Source of the DNA: Campylobacteraceae bacterium
Lineage (GTDB): Bacteria > Campylobacterota > Campylobacteria > Campylobacterales > Campylobacteraceae
Direction: 5' to 3'
Assembly: GCA_031284315.1 (NCBI GenBank)
Contig: JAITAB010000016.1
Coordinates: forward strand, 1-48,128
Length of the DNA: 48,128 nucleotides
Positions 15,868-23,860 of this stretch are shown one piece after another; positions within the stretch are counted from its first letter, which is position 1; the number at the start of each line of letters is the position of its first letter. The notes under the pieces are model-generated. The model was not told the origin of the DNA. It did not search any database and saw nothing but the letters and a program-made list of their open reading frames with translations. The translations under genes were made by a program, and so were the position numbers.

Positions 15868-17454
15868 ATGCTTGGATATAACTTTCAAAATTTTTACGAA
15901 ATGGTAGAGCATAATGCCAAAGAGAATCCAAAAAAAATGCTGCTCTTTATAGACAAACAAAAAACGAGCAATATTGAGCTGAAACAAAAGATAGATATTT
16001 TGGCGGATTTTTTATACGAGTTTGGCATAAGAGCGGGCGATGCGGCGGCTATCATAGTCGCCAACAGCGAAGAGTTTATCGTCTCTTTGCTCGCGCTCTC
16101 AAAGCTTGGCGCGGTTAGCGTGCCGATAAATACATTTTTGAAGCGCGAAGAATTTGAGCATATACTCAACGACTGCGGCGCAAAACTTCTGTTTTCTTCC
16201 GCCGCGTATGCGAAAGAGACGAAAAAATTGCTCAATTCCACAAAAATAGAGGCTATAATTTGGACGGAAGGGTATGAGTATTATGACGATAAAAATCTAA
16301 ATTACAAGACTATCATGAGCCGCCAAAAAAGCGTCTATTCTCTGACAAAATTCCCCGCAATAGACGATATCGCATGTATAGTTTACACTTCCGGCACGAC
16401 AGGCAAGCCAAAAGGCGCGATGTTAAGCTACCGCAACATGCTTTCAAATATGGTCGCGGCTAAAATCGCTTTCAGGATAGAAGCGAATGATAGATTTATC
16501 GTATATCTGCCTATGTTTCACACTTTTACGCTTACTATCATGGTACTTTTGCCTATATATTTCGCTTCATCCGTTGTCGTTATAAAATCCGTTTTTCCAT
16601 TTTCAAATATCTTAAAACAGACGCTTTTAAAAAGAGTAACGATATTTTTGGGCGTGCCTACCGTATATAACGCCCTCATAAAAGCAAAAATCCCATGGTA
16701 TTTTATGTGGTTTCACAGAGTCAGGCTTTATATCTCTGGCAGCGCGCCTTTGAGCGAAAAGTCATTGTCGGATTTTAGCAAAAAATTTACGCGCGGCATA
16801 TTGCTCGAAGGCTATGGACTTAGCGAATGCTCCCCCGCAGTCGCCGTAAACCGCCTTGAAAAACAAAAACCGCTCTCGGTAGGACCTGCGCTTCCCGGAT
16901 ATGAGATAAAAATCGTAGATGACGAAATGATGGAGCTACCCACAGGCGAAGTCGGCGAGATAATAGTCAAAGGCGACTGCGCTATGAGGGGCTATCTGAA
17001 TAGACCGGAAGCTACCGCCGAAACGCTGATAAACGGATGGGTAAGGACGGGGGATTTGGGGAAACTTGACGAAGAGGGCTTTTTGTTTATCGTGGACAGG
17101 AAAAAGGATTTGATAATTTCAAAAGGCATCAATATTTATCCGCGCGAAATTGAAGAGATTTTGTATCAGTTGAGCGATATAGAAACCGCCGCCGTGATAG
17201 GCAAAAAAAGCGAACTCGGCGATGAAGACGTCGTGGCGTTTGTGCAGTTTAAAGATGGCGTAAACGAACCCATGAGCGAGCTTCAAATCAAAAAATATCT
17301 CAAGCAGCATCTTGCAAATTTTAAGATTCCAAAGCATATCTTTTTTGCGAAAGAACTGCCGAAAAACGCTACGGGAAAAGTTTTGAAAAGAGTTTTGAAA
17401 GAACAGCTTGCCGGCATGGATATAAAACATGCGGACGAAAGCGAGATATTTTAG
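15868..17454 (+). CDS. fadD: Long-chain fatty acid-CoA ligase (AMP-forming)
   Basis: A 528-residue adenylate-forming enzyme that activates fatty acids with ATP and CoA. The AMP-binding P-loop is YTSGTTGKPKGAMLSY (173-188). The A5 region LEGYGLSECSP, the hinge region GWVRTGDLG...DRKKDLII and the C-terminal catalytic lysine region KNATGKVLKR are all present. The gene starts two bases after the fadL-like gene, so transport and activation are coupled. No beta-oxidation genes are in the window, so the product could feed phospholipid synthesis rather than degradation. Substrate chain length cannot be read from the sequence. Confidence 0.9.
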   Translation: MLGYNFQNFYEMVEHNAKENPKKMLLFIDKQKTSNIELKQKIDILADFLYEFGIRAGDAAAIIVANSEEFIVSLLALSKLGAVSVPINTFLKREEFEHILNDCGAKLLFSSAAYAKETKKLLNSTKIEAIIWTEGYEYYDDKNLNYKTIMSRQKSVYSLTKFPAIDDIACIVYTSGTTGKPKGAMLSYRNMLSNMVAAKIAFRIEANDRFIVYLPMFHTFTLTIMVLLPIYFASSVVVIKSVFPFSNILKQTLLKRVTIFLGVPTVYNALIKAKIPWYFMWFHRVRLYISGSAPLSEKSLSDFSKKFTRGILLEGYGLSECSPAVAVNRLEKQKPLSVGPALPGYEIKIVDDEMMELPTGEVGEIIVKGDCAMRGYLNRPEATAETLINGWVRTGDLGKLDEEGFLFIVDRKKDLIISKGINIYPREIEEILYQLSDIETAAVIGKKSELGDEDVVAFVQFKDGVNEPMSELQIKKYLKQHLANFKIPKHIFFAKELPKNATGKVLKRVLKEQLAGMDIKHADESEIF

Positions 17455-17587
17455 TCATAAATGATAGAGATATAGCGGCAAAACGAGTAACGGTTTAATG
17501 ATTGAATGGCGGCAAAAAAGAGCTTGTATCATAAATTCTGTCTATTGTTGCTGATAATAAATATAATGATTCTCAAAAGGAGAAAGT

Positions 17588-18523
17588 ATGAAAAATACTA
17601 TTTTATTGGCGGCGGCGCTGCTGTTCGGGGGCTGCTCGCTTTTTACAAATGAAAATTTTAGCGCGGGCAATGCCGCCATGAAAAGCGGCAATTATGCAGA
17701 GGCTATGAGTTATTTTCAAACAGGCTGCGACAAGGACGGCGATAAATACTCATGCAATAATTTCGGCGTTTACAGCCATCAGAACAAAGATTATGTTCAA
17801 GCTGCCGCATATCTGCAAAAAGCATGCCGCATGAAGTATGACAAATCATGCGAAACGCTCGGAAACATGTACGGCAATGGCGACGGCGTAACTCAAGACT
17901 ATAAACAGTCTCTCAACTACTACGAGCAGGCTTGCTACAGCGCCTACGACTATTCGTCAAGCTGCGAAAAAGCGGCGGAGTTTTATAAAAACGGCATCGG
18001 CGCGGCGAAAAACGAGGCAAAGGCGCAAAGCATACTGGAACGATCATGCACGGAAAATTATAACAGCAAAAATGAGTGCTATAAGTTTGGCATGTCATAT
18101 TTAGAAAGCGGCAATACCGCAAAAGCGCTCTATTTTTTTGAATTTGGCTGCGAAAGGCGGCAAGACTTTGAGAGCTGCCGAAAGCTTGGCAGCTTATATG
18201 TGCAAGGTTCGCAAAAAGATTATTTCAAGGCAAGTTCATATCTTGAAAAAGCATGCGATTTGCGAAATACTCAAAGCTGCTACGATCTTGCTGTTTTATA
18301 TACGGATAGAAAAAGCCCTATAACAAATGCAAATGACGCAAAAAAATATTTTGACCAAGCGTGCGCCGCGAGGAGAGACGCTGATATGTGCTACAAGATA
18401 GCCCTTTTGCATGCCGACAAAAGAGGCGGCATATACGACATGCAAGCGGCGAAAAATTATTTTCAAAAAGCGTGCGACTTTGGCTTGAAAGACGGCTGCA
18501 ATGCCACTGCAAAAATTAAATAA
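17588..18523 (+). CDS. Cysteine-rich Sel1-repeat lipoprotein
   Basis: A 311-residue protein with a lipoprotein signal (LLAAALLFGGC, Cys16). It is followed by about seven Sel1-like repeats, each with a pair of cysteines spaced as in the Helicobacter Hcp proteins (for example CNNFGVYSHQNKDYVQAA and CETLGNMYGNGDGVTQDYKQ). The paired cysteines normally form one disulfide per repeat, so it is likely exposed to the periplasm. Hcp-family proteins are common in Campylobacterota; their roles range from beta-lactam binding to host interaction, and none can be chosen here. The AAA ATPase gene begins nine bases downstream. Confidence 0.87.
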   Translation: MKNTILLAAALLFGGCSLFTNENFSAGNAAMKSGNYAEAMSYFQTGCDKDGDKYSCNNFGVYSHQNKDYVQAAAYLQKACRMKYDKSCETLGNMYGNGDGVTQDYKQSLNYYEQACYSAYDYSSSCEKAAEFYKNGIGAAKNEAKAQSILERSCTENYNSKNECYKFGMSYLESGNTAKALYFFEFGCERRQDFESCRKLGSLYVQGSQKDYFKASSYLEKACDLRNTQSCYDLAVLYTDRKSPITNANDAKKYFDQACAARRDADMCYKIALLHADKRGGIYDMQAAKNYFQKACDFGLKDGCNATAKIK

Positions 18524-18531
18524 GGAAAAAA

Positions 18532-20265
18532 TTGGAATATTTAGTAGATTTTTTAGAAAACAAAGAGGTGCAAAACAGCAAAATTTTTCCGCATTTAAAA
18601 TGCGGCGAAGATGAGGCAAAGATACTTCAAGTATTGATACGCCGCTATATTGAAGGCGAAGTTGATATCATGGCAAGCGAGATACTAAGTGAAATTTTCG
18701 GGCAGAAAAATTACGCGCAGCTTCAAAAAACACCGCTTTTGAAAAACATCATAGACCTTGGATGGGCGATACAGAGCAATTTTACGCAGTTGAAACTCGG
18801 CGATTTTTCCAATCTTGAACTCTACAACGGCATGATAACGCCAAGTCCTACATTTTTGAAACTTTTGGAAGATGGAAATTTGGAGATGATACTGCCTGAT
18901 ATCACGCCTTACAGCGACCATCTGGAATATATAAAAGACCAGTTTTTCAGGATAGAACTCTATCAAAAGATTAACTCCACAAAGCAAAATATCACGCAAA
19001 ATGCGCCGAGCGTACACAGGCTTCAAACGAAATTGCAGCTTTTGGAAGCAAGAATAAACGAAAGGCTCAAAGCCACAAAAAACGAGATAGTGATAGAGTC
19101 GCTTTTTAAAGAACACTCTTTGGATATAAAGGAGCAAATTATCTTTTTGGCGCTTTTAAAAGAGGAATATTCGGGCGAATTTGAAAGTTTGCGCGAGATG
19201 AATACGCTCATCGGGCTTGTCAGCTTTGACGAATACGAGCGCATAAAAAACCGCGCGATTTTGGAAGAGGGGTCAAAACTTATAGAAAGCGGCATTATAG
19301 ATTATGATGAAATGTTCACGGCTTTTGGCGGAGTGAGCAGAAGTTTTTACATCAATGAAGATATTTTGCAAAAGATTATGCACCCGGATAAAGAGAAAAA
19401 AAGCAAAAAGATAAAGCTTGATATGCTAATCGCCGAACAGGATATTTTTGAACTTATAGAGCCGAAAACAAATCTTGACGATGTCGTCATAACTCCAAAG
19501 ATACGCGATGCGCTGGAGAGCATTTTAAAACAGCTCGACAGAGTCGTGGTGGCGCGGCTGAAAGAGTGGGGCATAAAAGACAAAAAGAAAGGCGTTGATG
19601 CGAAAATTATCCTTTACGGACCGCCCGGAACCGGCAAAACTATGACGGCTTTGTCTTTGGCAAAATCGCTGAAAAAGCAGGTTTTGAGCTTTGACTGTTC
19701 AAAGATTTTGTCCAAATATGTGGGCGAGAGCGAAAAAAATGTGCGCAAAATTTTTGACACTTATAAAGAGCTTTGCCATAAGACAAAAACCGAGCCTCTT
19801 CTTCTACTCAACGAAGCCGACCAGTTTTTGAGCGCAAGGTCAAACGAGAACGCGGCAAGCGCGGACAAAATGCACAACCAAATGCAAAATATCTTTTTGG
19901 AGCAAATAGAGCGTTTTGACGGGCTTTTGGTAGCGACTACAAACATGCTTGAAAATATCGATCCCGCGTTTTCGAGAAGATTTGACTACAAGATAGAGTT
20001 TGAAAAACCAAATCCCAAACAGCGTATCAAACTTTGGCAGCAGGCTTTGCCTGAAAGCGCCGTGTATGAAGAGAATTTTGACATAAAAATGCTAGCAAGT
20101 TACCCTTTAAGCGGCGGGCAAATACAGATAGTCTTGAAAAATACCGCCTTGAAAGTCGCCTTGAAAAAAGAGCCGATTTTCACTCTGGAAGACTTCATAG
20201 AGGCAATAGAAAGAGAGAGCAAAGGCGCATTCGGCGAAGCAAATACGGTCGGATTTTTGAAGTAA
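18532..20265 (+). CDS. AAA-family ATPase with N-terminal helical domain
   Basis: A 577-residue protein with a single AAA module in its C-terminal half: Walker A GPPGTGKT at 363-370, a pore-loop-like SKYVGES at 394-400, sensor-1 region VATTN at 467-471 and arginine-finger SRRFD at 481-485. Walker B reads LLLLNEAD (423-430), with Asn where most family members have Asp; the Glu needed for hydrolysis is kept. The N-terminal ~310 residues are helical and unlike FtsH or the Clp proteins. Similar ATPases are conserved in Campylobacter and relatives, with unknown substrates. The start is TTG with AAGGA five bases before it. It probably shares a message with the Sel1-repeat lipoprotein. Confidence 0.85.
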   Translation: MEYLVDFLENKEVQNSKIFPHLKCGEDEAKILQVLIRRYIEGEVDIMASEILSEIFGQKNYAQLQKTPLLKNIIDLGWAIQSNFTQLKLGDFSNLELYNGMITPSPTFLKLLEDGNLEMILPDITPYSDHLEYIKDQFFRIELYQKINSTKQNITQNAPSVHRLQTKLQLLEARINERLKATKNEIVIESLFKEHSLDIKEQIIFLALLKEEYSGEFESLREMNTLIGLVSFDEYERIKNRAILEEGSKLIESGIIDYDEMFTAFGGVSRSFYINEDILQKIMHPDKEKKSKKIKLDMLIAEQDIFELIEPKTNLDDVVITPKIRDALESILKQLDRVVVARLKEWGIKDKKKGVDAKIILYGPPGTGKTMTALSLAKSLKKQVLSFDCSKILSKYVGESEKNVRKIFDTYKELCHKTKTEPLLLLNEADQFLSARSNENAASADKMHNQMQNIFLEQIERFDGLLVATTNMLENIDPAFSRRFDYKIEFEKPNPKQRIKLWQQALPESAVYEENFDIKMLASYPLSGGQIQIVLKNTALKVALKKEPIFTLEDFIEAIERESKGAFGEANTVGFLK

Positions 20266-20468
20266 TTTTATGTTTGATTTTACATGTAAAAGTTGTATTT
20301 TAGGGTATTCTGGGTAAATATAATAATCGCCATGAACCGACACAAAAGTTGTATTGAAATTTATTGAGTTCATCTTCCAAATGGTCAAGGTCAAATCATA
20401 AACCGACACAAGCGCTGCGCTTAATGAGTTGGGTTTTTGATTGAATTTTTCAAATAGGTCGCTGCATT

Positions 20469-20603
20469 TTAAAACGATTTTTCATATTCGTAACTAACAT
20501 GTCCGCTAACATCTATGCCTTGATTGTTAGTAGAGATAGCCGTACAGCCCGATAATATAACGCTAACTAACACGCAAATTATGCCAAACACTTTTTTCAT
20601 CAT
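20469..20603 (-). CDS. Small lipoprotein (44 residues)
   Basis: A short gene starting MMKKVFGIICVLVSVILSGC: a basic start, a hydrophobic core and a lipobox LSGC with Cys20, followed by only 24 residues. A GGAG ribosome binding site sits at the right distance. Small entericidin-like lipoproteins have this form, but no family can be named. It lies between the AAA ATPase (convergent) and the Zur-like regulator (same strand, 36 bases upstream), so it may be transcribed with the regulator. It could also be the stub of a longer lipoprotein. Confidence 0.6.
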   Translation of the reverse strand: MMKKVFGIICVLVSVILSGCTAISTNNQGIDVSGHVSYEYEKSF

Positions 20604-20639
20604 TTTCTCCAATTTTTCGGTAATTTTAGCGCAGATAAA

Positions 20640-21014
20640 TTAACGCCTGCATGTCTTGCAAACGCCCTTTAATATAACATTTTTCACGCTATGCTCTTCA
20701 ACATTCGGATTTATCGCAAAATCCACGCATATAACGCTGTGACAGCTTTCACAGATAAAGTGGGCATGCGCCTTTTTTAAAAACTCAAAATACCACTTGC
20801 GCTCGTCCGATTCAAATTTTTGTATGATATTTGCTTCTTCAAACAAGGAGATATTTCTGTAAAATGTCGCTTTATCCATGTCCGTTTTCATTTTGGCGCG
20901 GATTTGCTCGTAATTTAGAGGCATAGACGCTTTGCTTAATATATCAAGTATCATCTCTCTTGCCGTTGTGAGTTTGATATTTTTATCTTTGAAAAGCTTT
21001 TTTATTTTACTCAT
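20640..21014 (-). CDS. zur: Fur-family regulator, probably the zinc uptake regulator Zur
   Basis: A 124-residue Fur-family repressor. The N-terminal winged helix contains KLTTAREMILDILSKA and the recognition-helix region DKATFYRNISLFEEANII. The dimerisation half has HAHFICESCHSVICVD and a C-terminal CKTC, the two CxxC pairs of the structural zinc site. The start at 21014 is chosen because AAGGAG lies seven bases upstream; the frame is open further to 21077 without a binding site. It is divergent from znuACB, and two identical operators lie between them, which together point to zinc rather than iron sensing. The protein would repress znuA when zinc is plentiful and probably itself. Confidence 0.85.
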   Translation of the reverse strand: MSKIKKLFKDKNIKLTTAREMILDILSKASMPLNYEQIRAKMKTDMDKATFYRNISLFEEANIIQKFESDERKWYFEFLKKAHAHFICESCHSVICVDFAINPNVEEHSVKNVILKGVCKTCRR

Positions 21015-21062
21015 TTTGTCTCCTTTACGCACGGCAAATGATAGCAAAATTTTCATTAAGCC

Positions 21063-21075
21063 GCAACTAAGTTGC
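21063..21075. promoter_or_regulatory. Zur-box candidate 1
   Basis: GCAACTAAGTTGC, an inverted repeat of GCAACT around one central base, in the divergent zur-znuA interval. An identical copy lies 41 bases away. Confidence 0.75.
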
Positions 21076-21103
21076 ATTTATATATTATCATTGTTTTAAT
21101 CTT

Positions 21104-21116
21104 GCAACTAAGTTGC
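21104..21116. promoter_or_regulatory. Zur-box candidate 2
   Basis: A second exact GCAACTAAGTTGC, 19 bases before the znuA start codon, so bound protein would block znuA transcription or its initiation. The 41-base offset is close to four helical turns, which puts both sites on the same face of the DNA. Confidence 0.75.
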
Positions 21117-21134
21117 ACAACAAGGAGTTTAACA

Positions 21135-22049
21135 ATGTTTCGTATCATAATTTTTATATGTTTGGGCGCACTTGCGCTCTATGCAAAACCCGCAGTTACG
21201 GTTAGTATCCTGCCGCAGCAGTACATGGTGGAAAAAATCGCCGGCGATACCGTAGATGTCGTAGTAATGGTAAGCGCGAATGCAAATCATGAGACTTACG
21301 AGCCAAAGCCGAGCCAAATGAAGCTTTTGGCAAAATCCGATATATATTTTGCCGTTGGTCTGCCGTTTGAAGAAGCGTGGCTTGAAAGATTTGCCGCCGC
21401 TTCGCCGAAAATTGCCATCATTGACACGGGAAAAGGGACAGAAAAGATAGAATTGCTTGAACACCGCCATCACGCAGCCCATGATGACGATGCGCATCAT
21501 GACCGCGAAGAAGAGCATGCAGTTCATGAACATGAAGACCACGAACACGCAACACATGAGCATGAAGACGGACTTGATCCGCATATCTGGCTTGATCCTG
21601 TTTTGGTGAAAATTCAAGCCAAAAACATAGTCTCGGCTCTCTCTTCCAAATATCCGCAAAACGCCGCGCTGTATGCGAAAAACTATGAAAATTTTGCGAA
21701 AGAGTTGGACGCGCTGGACGCTGAACTTTCCAAAAAATTAGCCGCTTTGAAAAACAGAAATTTTTTCGTATTTCACCCTTCATGGGGCTATTTTGCGAAA
21801 AGATACGGCTTAGAGCAGATATTTGTTGAAATTGAGGGCAGAGAACCAAAAGCCGCCGAACTTGTGGAGATATTGAAAGAGACGAAAGAGAAAAATATCA
21901 AAGCCCTTTTCGTAGAGCCTCAAGTTTCAGAAAAAAACGCTAAAATAGTCGCCGATGAAATAGGAGCGAAACTCATCAGAGTTGATCCTATGAAAAAAGA
22001 TTTAGGCAAAAATTTAAATGAATTGGCGGATACGCTGTTGGGACTTTAA
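21135..22049 (+). CDS. znuA: Zinc ABC transporter, periplasmic binding protein
   Basis: A 304-residue cluster A-I metal-binding protein with a signal peptide (MFRIIIFICLGALALYAKPA). Its metal ligands appear as His in NANHETYEP, His in GLDPHIWLDP and His in FVFHPSWGYF. A long His/Asp/Glu-rich loop (residues ~112-150, HRHHAAHDDDAHHDREEEH and on) is the mark of ZnuA over manganese-binding relatives. The start at 21135 has AAGGAG upstream; the frame is open further to 21072 but would then include the operators. First gene of znuA-znuC-znuB and likely Zur-repressed. Confidence 0.93.
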   Translation: MFRIIIFICLGALALYAKPAVTVSILPQQYMVEKIAGDTVDVVVMVSANANHETYEPKPSQMKLLAKSDIYFAVGLPFEEAWLERFAAASPKIAIIDTGKGTEKIELLEHRHHAAHDDDAHHDREEEHAVHEHEDHEHATHEHEDGLDPHIWLDPVLVKIQAKNIVSALSSKYPQNAALYAKNYENFAKELDALDAELSKKLAALKNRNFFVFHPSWGYFAKRYGLEQIFVEIEGREPKAAELVEILKETKEKNIKALFVEPQVSEKNAKIVADEIGAKLIRVDPMKKDLGKNLNELADTLLGL

Positions 22050-22052
22050 TCA

Positions 22053-22796
22053 ATGATGTTGCGGGTTTGCGGCTTGTCTTTTGCATACGACAAAGAGAGT
22101 GTGCTGGAAAATGTGAGTTTTGAATATGACAAAAGCGATTTTTTGGCTCTTGTCGGACCAAACGGCGGCGGGAAAAGCACGCTTTTAAAGCTTATTTTGG
22201 GACTGTTGAAGCCCACAAGCGGCAGCGTGGAACTCTCTTCTCATGAGATAGGCTATGTCCCGCAAAATACCATGCCAAACGGCGAATTTCCCATAAGCGT
22301 TTTGGATGCCGCGCTCATGGGAAGGCTCAAAAATAACCGCTTTGGTTTTTATAAAAAAGATGACAAAAAAAAGGCGCTTGACGCGCTTGAAAAAGTAGGC
22401 ATGAGAGAATACGCGCATAAGAAAATAGGCGAACTCTCCATTGGTCAGAGGCAGAAAGTTTTCATCGCCCGCGCGCTTATATGCGAGGCGAAACTGCTGA
22501 TACTCGACGAGCCGACCGCCAGCGTTGACATGCAAGGGCAGATACAGATTTATAATATTTTAAAATCCCTCAACAGCACAAAAGGCATTATCGCGGTAAG
22601 CCATGATATGGATGTGGTTTTGGGTTACGCTACGAAAATAGCGTATGTAAGCCGCACGCTTTTCATGCATGAACCCTCGGCGCTTACCAAAGAAGCGTTT
22701 TTTGAAAAGCTCCAGTCAAAGGGCATGCACAATTGCCCCGTTGACGTATTTATGGCAAATACCTGCCTGCACGACCGCCCGCATAAAGATAGTTGA
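22053..22796 (+). CDS. znuC: Zinc ABC transporter, ATPase
   Basis: A 247-residue ABC ATPase with Walker A GPNGGGKST, signature LSIGQRQ, Walker B LLILDEP and the H-loop VSHDMD, all intact. It powers uptake through ZnuB. The C-terminal tail contains Cys and His residues (HNCPVDVFMANTCLHDRPH) that may bind metal. It starts four bases after znuA and overlaps znuB by one base. It has an A8 run at 22365-22372 that is in frame, a useful control for the homopolymer frameshifts elsewhere in the window. Confidence 0.93.
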   Translation: MMLRVCGLSFAYDKESVLENVSFEYDKSDFLALVGPNGGGKSTLLKLILGLLKPTSGSVELSSHEIGYVPQNTMPNGEFPISVLDAALMGRLKNNRFGFYKKDDKKKALDALEKVGMREYAHKKIGELSIGQRQKVFIARALICEAKLLILDEPTASVDMQGQIQIYNILKSLNSTKGIIAVSHDMDVVLGYATKIAYVSRTLFMHEPSALTKEAFFEKLQSKGMHNCPVDVFMANTCLHDRPHKDS

Positions 22797-23599
22797 TGTT
22801 AGAAGCTTTGAGTTTTCAATTTATGCAAAATGCGCTCGCGGCGGGACTTTTAGTCAGCATAACATGCGGAATTGTGGGGAGTCTGGTCGTAGTAAACCGC
22901 ATGGTTTTTATCGCAGGCGGTATAGCGCATGGCGCTTACGGCGGGCTTGGTTTGGCGCTGTTTTTAGGGCTTTCACCGCTTTTGGGGGCATTGGGATTTT
23001 CCATAGCTTTATCCGTAATCATAGCCTTTTTGACATATATCAATAAAGAGAGAATAGACGCCGTGATAGGCGCTATTTGGGCGTTTGGAATGGCTGTGGG
23101 AATTATATTTGCCGACATGAGCAGCGGCTACAATACAGACATGACAAGTTTTTTATTCGGCTCCATTTTGAGCGTTTCAAAGAGCGATTTGTGGTTTATG
23201 GGCGGCGTATGCGTTTTCATAATATCCGCCGCCGCGCTTTTTTACAAAGAGTTTTTAGCCGTGAGTTTTGACATGGAGTTTGCAAAACTTCAAGGCTTAA
23301 ATACAAAATTCTTTTATACGGTTTTGATAATAATGACCGCGCTTTGCATAGTGGCTTGTATCCGCGCTGTGGGGCTTATACTGGTTGTCGCACTTTTGAG
23401 TATCCCGCCATACATAGCCGAAAAATTCTGCGTGAAACTCTCGCAGATGATGATGCTCTCCGCCGCTTTGTCCGCGTTCTTTACGCTAACAGGGCTTGCT
23501 TTGTCTTATATGTTTGACTTAACTTCCGGCGCCTCCATTATTTTAGTAGCCTCTTTGGCGTTTTTTCTCGTCAAAATATACTCAAAAAACCGCAGATAA
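22796..23599 (+). CDS. znuB: Zinc ABC transporter, permease
   Basis: A 267-residue inner-membrane protein of the ABC-3 family with about eight to nine hydrophobic segments and the family motifs GGIAHGAYGGLG and AVGLILVVALLSIPPYIA. The ATG at 22796 overlaps the znuC stop (TGATG), which fixes the start better than the TTG one codon earlier. Last gene of the znu operon; a small stem-loop followed by TTTTATTT lies 29 bases downstream. Confidence 0.92.
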   Translation: MLEALSFQFMQNALAAGLLVSITCGIVGSLVVVNRMVFIAGGIAHGAYGGLGLALFLGLSPLLGALGFSIALSVIIAFLTYINKERIDAVIGAIWAFGMAVGIIFADMSSGYNTDMTSFLFGSILSVSKSDLWFMGGVCVFIISAAALFYKEFLAVSFDMEFAKLQGLNTKFFYTVLIIMTALCIVACIRAVGLILVVALLSIPPYIAEKFCVKLSQMMMLSAALSAFFTLTGLALSYMFDLTSGASIILVASLAFFLVKIYSKNRR

Positions 23600-23627
23600 T
23601 TTAGCTTAAAGCCTGCTTGATATATTT

Positions 23628-23652
23628 TCTGACATTATTGTCAGATTTTATT
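23628..23652 (+). terminator. Stem-loop after znuB, possible terminator
   Basis: TCTGACA and TGTCAGA (23628-23645) form a 7-base stem with loop TTAT, followed by a T-rich tail. The stem is A/T-rich and short, so termination would be weak. A related sequence without the dyad recurs at about 23811-23840. Confidence 0.45.
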
Positions 23653-23773
23653 TATAAATTTCATTTTATTTTTGGTGATTTGTCACATTTTCTCTTTCGC
23701 TTGACTTTTTATTTTTTTGTCATGTTATTAAAAAACACACGAAATTACTGCTATAAGGCTATTTTTACATATC

Positions 23774-23788
23774 TGATAATAATTATCA
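23774..23788. promoter_or_regulatory. Fur-like box upstream of the TonB receptor
   Basis: TGATAATAATTATCA is a near-perfect dyad that resembles the core of the Fur consensus (GATAATGATAATCATTATC). It lies 73 bases before the receptor start. It differs from the GCAACTAAGTTGC sites before znuA, so the receptor is probably controlled by another metal regulator. Confidence 0.6.
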
Positions 23789-23860
23789 AACTAAGGGCTA
23801 TTTTATAAAGTTTCTGATATTATTGCCATATTTTATTTACTATATGAAAGAAATATAATC

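Noticed and set aside
20330-20412. Transposase remnant (reading FDLDHLEDELNKFQYNF on the minus strand)
   Set aside because: The stretch resembles the tail of IS481-type transposases only over about 17 residues and then diverges; two AACCGACACA copies (20335, 20401) are too short to be convincing ends.
22365-22372. A8 run in znuC as another frameshift site
   Set aside because: It encodes Lys-Lys-Lys in frame and the ATPase motifs before and after it are intact.
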